NCBI GenBank assembly: GCA_051880475.1
Contig: JBJEOA010000021.1
Location: 1-14,849 of the forward strand
Direction: 5' to 3'
Origin: JAUUSJ01 sp051880475
GTDB taxonomy: Bacteria; Bacillota; Clostridia; Lachnospirales; Lachnospiraceae
DNA: 14,849 nt
Shown here: positions 1 through 7,571 of the stretch, piece after piece
How the letters are laid out: the number at the start of each line of letters is the position of its first letter
Position numbering within the stretch: the first letter of the stretch is position 1
Program-made: the position numbers and the translations under genes
The notes under the pieces: model-generated
Database searches by the model: none
Told to the model about the DNA's origin: nothing
The model's input: the letters and a program-made list of their open reading frames with translations, nothing else

Positions 1-54
1 TACAGCAAAATGTTGCCAGTTAGAACCCCACAGGCTTGCCTGTGGGAGTAGTCA
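1..54 (+). mobile_element. Probable right end of an IS200/IS605-type (TnpB) element
   Basis: A perfect 9-bp inverted repeat, CCCACAGGC / GCCTGTGGG with a 2-nt centre, lies at 27-46 and is followed by AGTAGTCAG. A subterminal hairpin followed by a short GTAGTCA-like sequence is the typical right end of IS200/IS605 elements. Frame 1 is open from the window edge and ends at TAG 49-51, inside the end structure, giving a tail beginning YSKMLPVRTP that resembles a TnpB C-terminus. The rest of the element would lie left of the window. Recognition is from memory of the family, without a search. A plain hairpin or terminator is the alternative, although no T-tract follows. Confidence 0.4.
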
Positions 55-55
55 G

Positions 56-523
56 GTGCTTTCAAAGAAGGAAGAGGATAAAGAGATTTATCAATTATGG
101 CATGAGTATTTTAGTGAGTGTGAGCCGTTTAATCAGTTCAAAGCAAAATACAATAAACAAGGGAATATGTGCGGTTGTTTGGTTTATGAAGCACATGACG
201 AAGAAAAGATTCTCTTTGCGGATGAAACATTAGTTCATATTTTCGGATGCCAAAATTACATGGAATTTTATAAATATGTCAACGGATCCTTTAAGAACAT
301 CGTTCACCCAGATGACATAGAACGGGTGGAAATGGAAATCGCAAACCAAATATATGATTCAGATGATTCTCTTGACCGGGTGAAATACCGAATCGTGCGT
401 AAGGATGGCGAAGTTCGTATAATCGATGATATCGGTCACAGAGTGTTTACTGAAAATGGAGGTTCAGTTTTCTATGTTTTTATTGTGGATGTGACGGATA
501 GTATGGAGAAAAAAACGATATGA
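56..523 (+). CDS. PAS-domain protein, probably 5'-truncated
   Basis: This is a cytoplasmic protein of about 155 residues that is almost entirely one PAS domain of the PAS_3/PAC type (residues ~35-150). Visible family signatures are the ADETLVHIFGC segment, the VHPDDIERV segment, YRIVRKDGEVRIID, and a C-terminal FYVFIVDVTD that normally links PAS to an output domain such as GGDEF. Here the protein stops a few residues later, so no output domain exists. The GTG at 56 has no good ribosome binding site, and the frame stays open to the window edge through the adjacent IS-like end. The true 5' end is therefore probably lost or displaced. The stop overlaps the start of the TraX-like gene (ATGA, 520-523), suggesting translational coupling. 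A ligand-sensing role is family knowledge; the ligand is unknown. Confidence 0.6.
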   Translation: MLSKKEEDKEIYQLWHEYFSECEPFNQFKAKYNKQGNMCGCLVYEAHDEEKILFADETLVHIFGCQNYMEFYKYVNGSFKNIVHPDDIERVEMEIANQIYDSDDSLDRVKYRIVRKDGEVRIIDDIGHRVFTENGGSVFYVFIVDVTDSMEKKTI

Positions 524-1251
524 ATAATAAAATAAATAGTGTTTGTAGCAAAATTCAATTTCTTTCAGGTGCCCAGTTAAAGATGATTGCCATTTTATCT
601 ATGTTGATTGACCATATAAATAAAGCATTAATCTATCCGAATTTAGCTTCAAATAACGGAGCTCTTACGAGAGTGAGTAACCTATTTGATATTATCGGGA
701 GAATTGCTTTCCCACTGTTTTGTTTTATGTTGGTTGAAGGTTTTTTCAAAACGCGAAGCAGAAAGAAATATCTTCTCAATTTACTGATATTTGGTGCAAT
801 ATCAGAAGTGCCTTTTGATATGTTTACAACAGCAAGTTTCTTTAATATGAACTGGAATAATGTTATGTTTACTTTGGCACTTGTGCTTGTTACGATCTGG
901 ATTATCGACAGTTTAAAAGAAAAAATGGAAAAGAAACCAAAAGTACTTTGGTATATTGTTTCGCTGTTCATTGTTTTGATTATGTGTATAGTGGCAATGG
1001 CCTTGAGTCTTGATTACGAGCATCACGCTATTTTAATCGGATATTTCTTTTACCTGTTCCATGATATGCGGATTTTGGCAATTTTATTTTGCTATGCCTC
1101 GATTTATACGACGCCTTGGGCAATTCTAGGCTTTGGTCTGACGCTTACATATAACGGAGAACGCGGCAAACAAAATAAAATGACTCATTACTGGTTTTAC
1201 CCTGTTCATCTACTTATTATTGGAATGCTTCGTCTTTACCTTAATATTTAG
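520..1251 (+). CDS. TraX family integral membrane protein
   Basis: This 243-residue, very hydrophobic protein has several membrane segments. It carries the TraX-family signature: LKMIAILSMLIDHI near residue 20, GRIAFPLFCFMLVEGFFKTRS near residues 61-80, and SEVPFDMF followed by NVMFTL near residues 92-120. F-plasmid TraX N-acetylates pilin; the chromosomal homologues in Firmicutes have no established substrate, so only membrane acyltransferase-like function can be suggested. A GGAG at 505-508 lies 11 nt before ATG 520. The start overlaps the stop of the PAS ORF, so the two genes are probably co-translated. No conjugation genes accompany it in this window, so the name should not be read as evidence for a conjugative element. 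Confidence 0.8.
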   Translation: MNNKINSVCSKIQFLSGAQLKMIAILSMLIDHINKALIYPNLASNNGALTRVSNLFDIIGRIAFPLFCFMLVEGFFKTRSRKKYLLNLLIFGAISEVPFDMFTTASFFNMNWNNVMFTLALVLVTIWIIDSLKEKMEKKPKVLWYIVSLFIVLIMCIVAMALSLDYEHHAILIGYFFYLFHDMRILAILFCYASIYTTPWAILGFGLTLTYNGERGKQNKMTHYWFYPVHLLIIGMLRLYLNI

Positions 1252-1450
1252 ATGGAATTGTTCGTGGGAGAGAAAATCGGACGGCACACTGAAACGGTAC
1301 GGCAATGGTGTGCCAATGACAGCTTAAATAATCTATATTAAAGATGCAGTGGATATTAGACTCAGTCTTTTGGATGTTGATTTTGATAAGTTTTATCAAA
1401 TGATAAACTGGGCAAAAGAACAGAAAAAATTTTGATATCATATTTTATTT
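1252..1450 (+). other. Intergenic stretch with decayed coding remnants
   Basis: Two short open frames follow TraX without plausible starts. One runs in the TraX frame from ATG 1252 to TAA 1339-1341. The other, at 1328-1435, encodes a protein-like tail (YIKDAVDIRLSLLDVDFDKF, then YQMINWAKEQKKF) ending in TGA. The second reads like the C-terminus of a real protein whose front is missing, but I do not recognise the family. A 7-bp inverted repeat, TTGATAA/TTATCAA with a 3-nt centre, sits at 1383-1399. No terminator with a T-tract is visible after TraX. Confidence 0.3.
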
Positions 1451-1462
1451 TTCTAATTTTTA

Positions 1463-1471
1463 TGCTATAAT
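1463..1471 (+). promoter_or_regulatory. Extended -10 promoter for comM
   Basis: TGC-TATAAT (1463-1471) is a perfect -10 hexamer with the TGN extension, 41 bp before the comM start codon. The -35 position (about 1443-1448) is only T-rich, as tolerated with extended -10 elements. The surroundings are very AT-rich. Confidence 0.5.
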
Positions 1472-1512
1472 TTGTAAAAAATATCCAATTCTTGGGAGAG
1501 ATTGGAGGTTAT

Positions 1513-3030
1513 ATGTATAGCAAAGTTATAAGCGGTATTGTAAAAGGTATCGAAGGAATTTTAGTCTATGTGGAGGCAGATATTAGTAATGGTCTGCCGG
1601 TATTTGAAATGGTTGGATATCTCTCATTAGAGCTAAGAGAGGCGAAGGAGAGAGTGAAAACGGCTTTAAGAAATCAGGGATATATCATTCCGTCTAAGAA
1701 AATCACAGTTAATCTACTACCAGCAGATTTGAGAAAAGATGGATCTGCGTTTGATCTACCAGTCGCAATCGCGATACTAATTTCCAGTGAACAGATTTTA
1801 CAAAAAAAGACAGAGAATATATTTTTTGTAGGAGAATTAGGGCTTGACGGCAGTTTGCACTCCATTAGGGGAGTACTGCCTTTAGTATGCTGTGCAAAAG
1901 AAGCTGGAATAAAAACTTGTATTTTACCGAGAGAAAATTTAGAAGAGGGAAGTCTAATTGAGGGGATTACGGTACTTGGAGCAAATTCTTTAAGGGAAGT
2001 AGAACAATTTTTAAATGGGAAAATTTCTCTTTATAAAGGTGAAAAAAGAGAAATGAAAGAGGGAGATGATAGGTTAAAAAAAACGCTTGATTTTTCGGAT
2101 GTTATTGGACAAGAGTATGCCAAAAGAGCAATTCAAGTAGCAGTGGCTGGAAGACATAATATGCTTTTATTTGGACCTCCAGGTTCGGGTAAATCTATGT
2201 TGACAAAGAGAATTCCGTATATTTCACCAAAGCTTACAAAAAAGGAAAGTTTAGAGCTTACTAAAATTTATAGTGTTAAGGGATATTTAAAGGAAGAACA
2301 AAGATTAATTTCGGAGCGTCCTTTTCGAAATCCTCATCACAGTATTACGCTTCCCGCATTAATAGGAGGAGGAAGACCAATCACACCAGGAGAAATTACT
2401 TTATCGCATAATGGAATTTTATTTTTAGATGAGTTATTGGAATTTCCTAAAAATATACTAGAGTCACTTAGACAGCCTCTTGAGGATAAAAAAGTGTTTA
2501 TCTCAAGGGTAGATGAGCAATATATTTTTCCAGCAGATATTATGCTGGTGGCAGCGACAAACCTTTGTCCATGCGGATATTATCCCGATATGAAGAGATG
2601 TACTTGCAAGGAGAGAGAGATTATTAGATATCAGAGAAAATTAAGTGGTCCATTTTTTGATCGAATTGATATATGTGTAAAAATGCGACCTCTCTCTTAT
2701 ATGGAATTGCAGTCTGAAAAACGAGGGAGTTCTTCTTTGGAACTTCAAAGTCAGATTGAAACTGCAGTTGCTATTCAGAAGGAAAGATATCAAAAAGAAG
2801 AGATTATTTATAATAGCCAGCTCTCACAACAGCAAATTTCTAAGTACTGTCCTATGGAGAGAGCTGCCAAAGAAAGTTTGAAAGAAATTATAAAAAAGAA
2901 AAAATGGAGTGCAAGAGCGTATTTTCGCATTATAAAGGTTGCTAGGACAGTCGCTGATTTGGCAGGCTCAAAAGAAATCTTGGATATTCATATTATAGAA
3001 GCGATATCTTATCATCTTCAGCTTTTATAA
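1513..3030 (+). CDS. comM: YifB/ComM family Mg-chelatase-like AAA+ ATPase
   Basis: This 505-residue protein matches the usual length of ComM/YifB, a hexameric AAA+ helicase that promotes branch migration when incoming DNA recombines during natural transformation. Domains in order are an N-terminal ChlI/Lon-protease-like domain (residues ~15-170), an AAA+ Mg-chelatase core with Walker A GPPGSGKS at ~221-228 and Walker B ILFLDE near 302, a Cys cluster (CPCGYYPD...CTC, near 350-365), and a C-terminal helical Mg_chelatase_C region. I chose ATG 1513 because GGAGG at 1504-1508 sits 4 nt upstream; a longer TTG start at 1492 would place this site inside the gene. dprA follows 22 bp downstream, a common pairing of two transformation-linked genes. 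Whether the organism is competent cannot be seen here. Confidence 0.93.
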   Translation: MYSKVISGIVKGIEGILVYVEADISNGLPVFEMVGYLSLELREAKERVKTALRNQGYIIPSKKITVNLLPADLRKDGSAFDLPVAIAILISSEQILQKKTENIFFVGELGLDGSLHSIRGVLPLVCCAKEAGIKTCILPRENLEEGSLIEGITVLGANSLREVEQFLNGKISLYKGEKREMKEGDDRLKKTLDFSDVIGQEYAKRAIQVAVAGRHNMLLFGPPGSGKSMLTKRIPYISPKLTKKESLELTKIYSVKGYLKEEQRLISERPFRNPHHSITLPALIGGGRPITPGEITLSHNGILFLDELLEFPKNILESLRQPLEDKKVFISRVDEQYIFPADIMLVAATNLCPCGYYPDMKRCTCKEREIIRYQRKLSGPFFDRIDICVKMRPLSYMELQSEKRGSSSLELQSQIETAVAIQKERYQKEEIIYNSQLSQQQISKYCPMERAAKESLKEIIKKKKWSARAYFRIIKVARTVADLAGSKEILDIHIIEAISYHLQLL

Positions 3031-3052
3031 TAGTGAAGTTTAAAAGAGGGGA

Positions 3053-4171
3053 GTGAGAAATATAAACGACGATAAACTTTACTGGTTTTGGCTTTGTACT
3101 ATAAAAGGTATTAATAGAAAAATTTTTGATATTTTACTTCAATATTTGGGACATCCAAGAGAGATTTATTTTTTAAGAGAGAATCAGCTTGAGAGTCTTT
3201 TAAAAGAGAAGATAAAAGAGACACAGCTTGAAAAAGTACTTTTTTATCTTTCAAGAAGTTTATCTTTGGAAACTGTGAAAAAGGAGTACGAGAAATTAGA
3301 AAAAGAAAGAGTCCGCTTCATTTCCTGTGACGATGAGGAATATCCAAAACGACTAAAGAGAATTTATGATTATCCATATGGAATTTATGTGAAAGGAAAT
3401 CTTCCAAGTGAAGAGAAAAAGTCGATTGCCATTGTGGGAGCACGAAAATCTACGACTTACGGCAAAGAGATGGCGAGAATTTTTGCCAGAGAGCTATCTA
3501 AGTCAGGGCTTGAAATCATAAGTGGTCTGGCGAGAGGAATAGATGCTAGTGCACATATTGGATGTCTAGAAGGCGGAGGAAAAACGTATGGTGTACTAGG
3601 ATGTGGAATTGATAAAATATATCCGAGAGAAAATATTGAGTTGTTTATGGAGATAGAAAAAACAGGCGGTATTATATCGGAGTATGGACTTGGGGAAGAG
3701 CCACTTTCTCATCATTTTCCGTTTCGCAATCGAATTATAAGCGGAATGGCGGATGGAATTTTGGTTATTGAGGCTGCAAAGAAGAGTGGCTCTCTTATTA
3801 CAGCTCAACAGGGATTAGAACAAGGGAGAGAAATTTTTGCTCTTCCAGGAAGAAGCATTGATAAACAGAGCGAGGGATGTAATTTATTGATTCAAAAGGG
3901 AGCCAAACTAGTTTTAACGGTATCTGATATTTTGATTGAGTTGGGAATAAATTGTGAAAAGAAATTTAATATAAATAAAAATTTAGGAAATCTTTCTACG
4001 AATCGAGAAAAATTAGTATATCATTGTTTAAGCTTAGAGCCAAAACATATAGATGATATAGCAAGGGAATGTAAGATGACGTTAAAGGAGACTATGAGTA
4101 TCTTATTTGTTCTAGAATTAAATGGATATATAAAACAAGTAGTTCAAAATTATTATATAATCATAGCATAA
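3053..4171 (+). CDS. dprA: DNA-processing protein DprA
   Basis: This 372-residue DprA/Smf protein binds incoming single-stranded DNA and loads RecA during transformation. It has an N-terminal helical region (residues ~1-75), the Rossmann-fold DprA domain with AIVGARKST near 126-134, SGLARGIDASAH near 157-168 and FPFRNRIISGMADG near 222-235, and a C-terminal winged-helix domain (residues ~310-372). All core motifs look intact. The start is GTG, with GAGGGGA at 3046-3052 directly abutting it; this unusually short spacing may mean weak translation. It lies 22 bp behind comM and is probably co-transcribed with it. A decayed second copy of its 3' end lies 67 bp beyond the stop, so this 3' end has been duplicated or replaced at some time. 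Confidence 0.93.
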   Translation: MRNINDDKLYWFWLCTIKGINRKIFDILLQYLGHPREIYFLRENQLESLLKEKIKETQLEKVLFYLSRSLSLETVKKEYEKLEKERVRFISCDDEEYPKRLKRIYDYPYGIYVKGNLPSEEKKSIAIVGARKSTTYGKEMARIFARELSKSGLEIISGLARGIDASAHIGCLEGGGKTYGVLGCGIDKIYPRENIELFMEIEKTGGIISEYGLGEEPLSHHFPFRNRIISGMADGILVIEAAKKSGSLITAQQGLEQGREIFALPGRSIDKQSEGCNLLIQKGAKLVLTVSDILIELGINCEKKFNINKNLGNLSTNREKLVYHCLSLEPKHIDDIARECKMTLKETMSILFVLELNGYIKQVVQNYYIIIA

Positions 4172-4191
4172 TATGTAAATTCTAAGAAATT

Positions 4192-4221
4192 GAGGATAGT
4201 TAAATGGTTTTGGTTATCCTC
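4192..4221 (+). terminator. Weak hairpin after dprA
   Basis: GAGGATA (4192-4198) pairs perfectly with TATCCTC (4215-4221) across a 16-nt loop. Five T residues occur at 4230-4234, but 8 nt after the stem, so this is a poor intrinsic terminator and could be only a structured spacer. It sits between the dprA stop and the duplicate of the dprA 3' end. Confidence 0.3.
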
Positions 4222-4237
4222 AGGAGAGATTTTTGTG

Positions 4238-4406
4238 TAAAAATTTATGAGATTCTCTTGCTAATCTAGAAGAATTAGTGTATTATTGTTTGAGTTTAGA
4301 GACAAAATACTTTTTGACCCCAACATCATATGGTAAGGTCCTATGAATATTTTGTTTGTTCTAGAATTCAATAGCTATATAAAATAAGTAATACAAAATA
4401 GTATAG
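4238..4406 (+). pseudogene. Decayed duplicate of the dprA 3' end
   Basis: This non-coding stretch aligns collinearly with dprA 3976-4157. In the block starting at 4263 (against 4001) I count about 40 identities in 50 positions. In the block starting at 4340 (against 4091) it is roughly 50 of 60, including the shared TTTGTTCTAGAATT. The part between is 27 nt in the copy against 40 nt in dprA, a 13-nt loss that breaks the frame. In-frame stops (for example TAA in AAAATAAGT) confirm it is not coding. It would encode the winged-helix tail of DprA. It likely arose by tandem duplication, or by recombination that gave dprA a new 3' end and left the old one behind. No start or ribosome site is present. 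Confidence 0.85.
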
Positions 4407-4463
4407 CAATTTGATTGTAGTAACTCAGTATAAAAAAGTAAAAAAAGAGTGGGAGTGGAAAAT

Positions 4464-6557
4464 ATGCCAAAGTATTTGGTTATTGTGGAGTCACCTGCCA
4501 AAGCAAAAACGATTCATAAGTTTTTAGGAAAGAATTATGAGGTGATAGCTTCAAATGGACATGTGCGTGATTTGCCTAAGAGTACATTAGGAATTGATAT
4601 AGAGAATGATTTTACGCCAAAGTACATCACAATAAGAGGGAAAGGAGATGTACTTGCAAAGCTTCGAAAAGAAGTAAAAAAAGCCGATAAAGTTTATTTG
4701 GCGACTGACCCTGACCGTGAGGGTGAGGCGATTTCATGGCATTTATATCATGCTTTGAAACTAGAAAATAAAAATACAAGCCGTATTACATTTAACGAGA
4801 TTACGAAAAACGCAGTAAAGGCATCTATCAAAAATCCGAGAGAAATTGATATGAATTTAGTAGACGCACAGCAGGCGAGAAGGGTATTAGATCGCCTTGT
4901 GGGATATGAAATTAGCCCTCTTTTATGGGAAAAAATTAAGAGAGGATTAAGTGCGGGAAGAGTTCAATCTGTAACGCTTCGTCTTATTTGTGATAGAGAA
5001 GAGGAAATCAACCGTTTCCTCCCATCTGAATATTGGACGATGGATGCCAATCTTGAGACAGAAAATGGAAAGGCGGCCATTACTGCTAAGTTTATGAAAG
5101 ATGCTGAGGGAAATAGTGAACTTACTTCAGCACAGCAGGTAGAGAAAATTAGTAAATTAGTTGAGAATGCACAGTTTAAAGTCATTGATGTGAAAAAAGG
5201 TGAGAGAAGAAAGAAAGCTCCAAAGCCATTTACAACAAGTACCCTTCAACAAGATGCCGCAAGAAAATTAAATTATTCTACTCAAAAGACAATGCGCTTA
5301 GCACAGCAATTGTATGAGGGTGTTGAGATTAAGGGAAAAGGAAGTGTAGGTCTTATTACTTATCTTAGAACAGATTCTGTTCGTATTTCAGAAGAGGCAG
5401 ATAAGAATGCTAGAGAGTATATTGAAAAAGTATACGGAGAGCAGTATGTTAGCAAAAATATAGAAAAGAAAAAAGATACAGGAAAGAAAATCCAAGATGC
5501 CCACGAGGCGATTCGACCAACCTATATGGAGTATTCTCCAGCTAAAATCAAAGATGATCTTTCAAGAGATTTATTCCGTCTTTATCAACTTATATGGAAT
5601 CGATTTTTGGCAAGTCGAATGGAGGAGGCAGTCTATGAGACAAGAACAATTAAAATCGATGCAAATGGATGTCGCTTCCAAGCTTCTGCGTCTCATATTT
5701 TCTTTGATGGATTTTTATCTGTTTATAATATTGAGAATGAAAAGAGCGGTGGTCTTGGAAAATTAAAAGATATTGAGCTAGACACTGTTTTAAATTTAGT
5801 AAGTTTAGAGAAAAAACAGCATTTTACACAGCCGCCAGCACACTATACCGAAGCTTCACTTGTGCGTACACTAGAAGAGCTTGGAATTGGACGGCCAAGT
5901 ACGTATGCTCCGACCATCACGACGATTCTTGCGAGACGTTATATCGTAAAGGAAAATAAAAACCTTTATGTAACAGAGCTTGGAGAGGCTGTCAATTATA
6001 TGATGAAAAAGGGATTTCCATCTATTGTGGATGAGCATTTTACAGCGAATATAGAAATGCTCCTTGATTTAGTTGAGGAGGGAAAAGTAAATTGGAAGTC
6101 AGTTATTCGCAATTTCTATCCAGATTTTAAGATAGCTTTAGAGGAAGCAGAGAGAGAACTTGAGGAAGTAAAGATTGAAGATGAGGTGACAGATGTTATC
6201 TGCGAGGAATGTGGAAGAAATATGGTTGTAAAATATGGACCATATGGAAAGTTTTTGGCCTGTCCAGGATTTCCAGAATGTCGCAATACAAAACCTCATT
6301 TTGAAGAGATTGGAGTTTTATGTCCAAAATGCCAAGAAGGACAAATTGTGTTAAAAAAGACGAAAAAAGGTAGAAAATACTATGGCTGTTCTAATAATCC
6401 AGATTGTGATTTTTTAAGTTGGCAGCGTCCGTCGGAGGAGAAATGTCCAGAATGTGGCTCTTATATGGTAGAAAAAGGAAAAAAATTAGTGTGTTCTAGT
6501 GAATCTTGTGGATATATATGTGATAAAATAGTCAAAGATTCCGAAAAAGTAGATTGA
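4464..6557 (+). CDS. topA: DNA topoisomerase I (type IA)
   Basis: This 697-residue type IA topoisomerase relaxes negative supercoils by cutting one strand through a 5'-phosphotyrosine. The N-terminal Toprim domain shows the catalytic Glu in VIVESPAKAKT (E9) and the DPDREGE acidic motif (residues 82-88). The active-site Tyr is in LITYLRTDSVR (about Y300). The C-terminus carries three zinc-finger units beginning near residue 580: CEECG...CPGFPEC, CPKC...CSNNPDC and CPECG...CSSESC, each with four Cys. ATG 4464 is preferred because GGGAG (4451-4455) lies 8 nt before it; the GTG at 4449 overlaps that site. It is separated from dprA by the decayed duplicate and followed by codY, a frequent order in Clostridia. 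No feature suggests loss of function. Confidence 0.97.
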   Translation: MPKYLVIVESPAKAKTIHKFLGKNYEVIASNGHVRDLPKSTLGIDIENDFTPKYITIRGKGDVLAKLRKEVKKADKVYLATDPDREGEAISWHLYHALKLENKNTSRITFNEITKNAVKASIKNPREIDMNLVDAQQARRVLDRLVGYEISPLLWEKIKRGLSAGRVQSVTLRLICDREEEINRFLPSEYWTMDANLETENGKAAITAKFMKDAEGNSELTSAQQVEKISKLVENAQFKVIDVKKGERRKKAPKPFTTSTLQQDAARKLNYSTQKTMRLAQQLYEGVEIKGKGSVGLITYLRTDSVRISEEADKNAREYIEKVYGEQYVSKNIEKKKDTGKKIQDAHEAIRPTYMEYSPAKIKDDLSRDLFRLYQLIWNRFLASRMEEAVYETRTIKIDANGCRFQASASHIFFDGFLSVYNIENEKSGGLGKLKDIELDTVLNLVSLEKKQHFTQPPAHYTEASLVRTLEELGIGRPSTYAPTITTILARRYIVKENKNLYVTELGEAVNYMMKKGFPSIVDEHFTANIEMLLDLVEEGKVNWKSVIRNFYPDFKIALEEAERELEEVKIEDEVTDVICEECGRNMVVKYGPYGKFLACPGFPECRNTKPHFEEIGVLCPKCQEGQIVLKKTKKGRKYYGCSNNPDCDFLSWQRPSEEKCPECGSYMVEKGKKLVCSSESCGYICDKIVKDSEKVD

Positions 6558-6572
6558 TTCCATAATTTATTA

Positions 6573-6587
6573 AAAATTCTGAAAAAA
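6573..6587 (+). promoter_or_regulatory. Candidate CodY box upstream of codY
   Basis: The 15-mer AAAATTCTGAAAAAA differs from the CodY consensus AATTTTCWGAAAATT at four positions and keeps the central TTCTGAA core. It lies 24 bp upstream of the -35 element of codY. CodY sites with several mismatches are known to work, so autoregulation is plausible but unproved, and such AT-rich matches can occur by chance. Confidence 0.35.
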
Positions 6588-6611
6588 AGTCAAAATAAAT
6601 AGATAAAATAG

Positions 6612-6640
6612 TTGTATTTGTTTGAAAAAAATGCTACAAT
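6612..6640 (+). promoter_or_regulatory. codY promoter
   Basis: TTGTAT (-35, 6612-6617) and TACAAT (-10, 6635-6640) are separated by exactly 17 bp, with a TGC extension just before the -10. The expected transcript starts near 6647, giving a leader of about 45 nt before ATG 6692. This suggests codY is transcribed independently of topA. Confidence 0.65.
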
Positions 6641-6691
6641 TAGAACATATATAGCGTAACTAATTAAGATAATTTGATAAGGGGGCCGAGT

Positions 6692-7462
6692 ATGAGTGTT
6701 CAATTGTTAGATAAAACAAGGAAGATTAATAAATTGCTCCACAATAATAATTCACATAAGGTTGTATTTAACGATATTTGTGAGGTATTAAACGATATTT
6801 TGGAGTCTAATATTTTAGTTCTAAGTAAGAAAGGTAAAATACTAGGAATCAAGAATAGGCAAGATATTGTAGAAATTCAACAACTCATCAAAAATGAAGT
6901 GGGAAGTTATATTGATGAGATGTTAAATGAGAGATTGCTAACTATTTTATCTACAAAGGAAAATGTAAATTTGGCTACATTGGGGTTTGAAATCGAGGGC
7001 GTAGAAAAATATGAAGCCTTAATTTTGCCAATAGACATTGCAGGAGAACGTTTAGGAACAGTCTTCATGTACAAACAAAATAAGACGTATGGAATTGATG
7101 ACATTATTTTAGGTGAATATGGAACAACTGTCGTTGGATTAGAGATGATGCGTTCTGTCAACGAGGAAAATGCAGAGGAGATGAGAAAGGTTTCTATCGT
7201 TAAATCTGCTATTAGTACACTTTCTTTCTCAGAGTTAGAGGCAATTACACATATCTTTGATGAGTTAGAAGGCAATGAGGGAATTTTAGTGGCAAGTAAG
7301 ATTGCGGATAGAGTTGGAATTACACGTTCTGTCATTGTAAATGCACTTCGCAAGTTTGAGAGCGCAGGTGTTATTGAGTCGAGATCCTCTGGTATGAAAG
7401 GTACGTATATTAAAGTATTAAACGATGTTATTTTTGACGAATTAGAACAGATGAAACATTAA
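6692..7462 (+). CDS. codY: GTP-sensing global transcriptional repressor CodY
   Basis: This 256-residue protein matches CodY in length and layout (B. subtilis CodY has 259). CodY binds GTP and branched-chain amino acids through its N-terminal GAF domain (residues ~1-150) and represses amino-acid synthesis, transport and other stationary-phase genes when nutrients are rich. The C-terminal winged helix-turn-helix is clear: VASKIADRVGITRSVIVNAL starts at residue 200 and is followed by RKFESAGVIESRSSGMKGTY. ATG 6692 is chosen because AGGGGG (6680-6685) stands 6 nt upstream; a TTG at 6674 overlaps this. The gene has its own promoter and a strong terminator downstream. A possible CodY box upstream suggests self-regulation. 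Confidence 0.96.
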   Translation: MSVQLLDKTRKINKLLHNNNSHKVVFNDICEVLNDILESNILVLSKKGKILGIKNRQDIVEIQQLIKNEVGSYIDEMLNERLLTILSTKENVNLATLGFEIEGVEKYEALILPIDIAGERLGTVFMYKQNKTYGIDDIILGEYGTTVVGLEMMRSVNEENAEEMRKVSIVKSAISTLSFSELEAITHIFDELEGNEGILVASKIADRVGITRSVIVNALRKFESAGVIESRSSGMKGTYIKVLNDVIFDELEQMKH

Positions 7463-7484
7463 TGTATGAAGATACTAGAAATAG

Positions 7485-7523
7485 AGGGTGCAATAAGAAT
7501 TTGTTGCTCCCTTATTTTTATTT
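7485..7523 (+). terminator. Intrinsic terminator of codY
   Basis: AGGGTGCAA (7485-7493) pairs with TTGCTCCCT (7504-7512), with one T-T mismatch, across a 10-nt loop. It is followed by TTATTTTTATTT. It begins 22 bp after the codY stop. Confidence 0.8.
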
Positions 7524-7528
7524 ATAAT
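7501..7528 (+). promoter_or_regulatory. Possible promoter of the DUF262 gene inside the codY terminator
   Basis: A perfect TATAAT (7523-7528) stands 16 bp downstream of TTGTTG (7501-7506), which matches the first three bases of the -35 consensus. Transcription would start near 7535, about 37 nt before the start codon. The elements overlap the codY terminator, so the -10 may just be part of its T/A tail. Confidence 0.3.
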
Positions 7529-7571
7529 TGTTTACAAGGTGATAAGAACAGTTTAGAGTATGGAGGATGGA

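Noticed and set aside
26..60. 3' end of a 5S rRNA-like sequence
   Set aside because: The helix followed by GGGAGTAG recalls 5S helix sequences, but no upstream 5S body precedes it and the IS-end reading fits better.
1383..1399. TTGATAA/TTATCAA palindrome as an operator
   Set aside because: It is AT-only except the centre, lies inside apparent coding debris and is over 60 bp upstream of the comM -10; chance is likely.
4411..4434. topA promoter TTGATT...TATAAA
   Set aside because: The spacing between hexamers is only 12 bp, too short for a sigma-A promoter.
6907..7353. Minus-strand frame of 148 codons opposite codY
   Set aside because: It is antisense to clear CodY coding sequence and shows no family motif or ribosome binding site.
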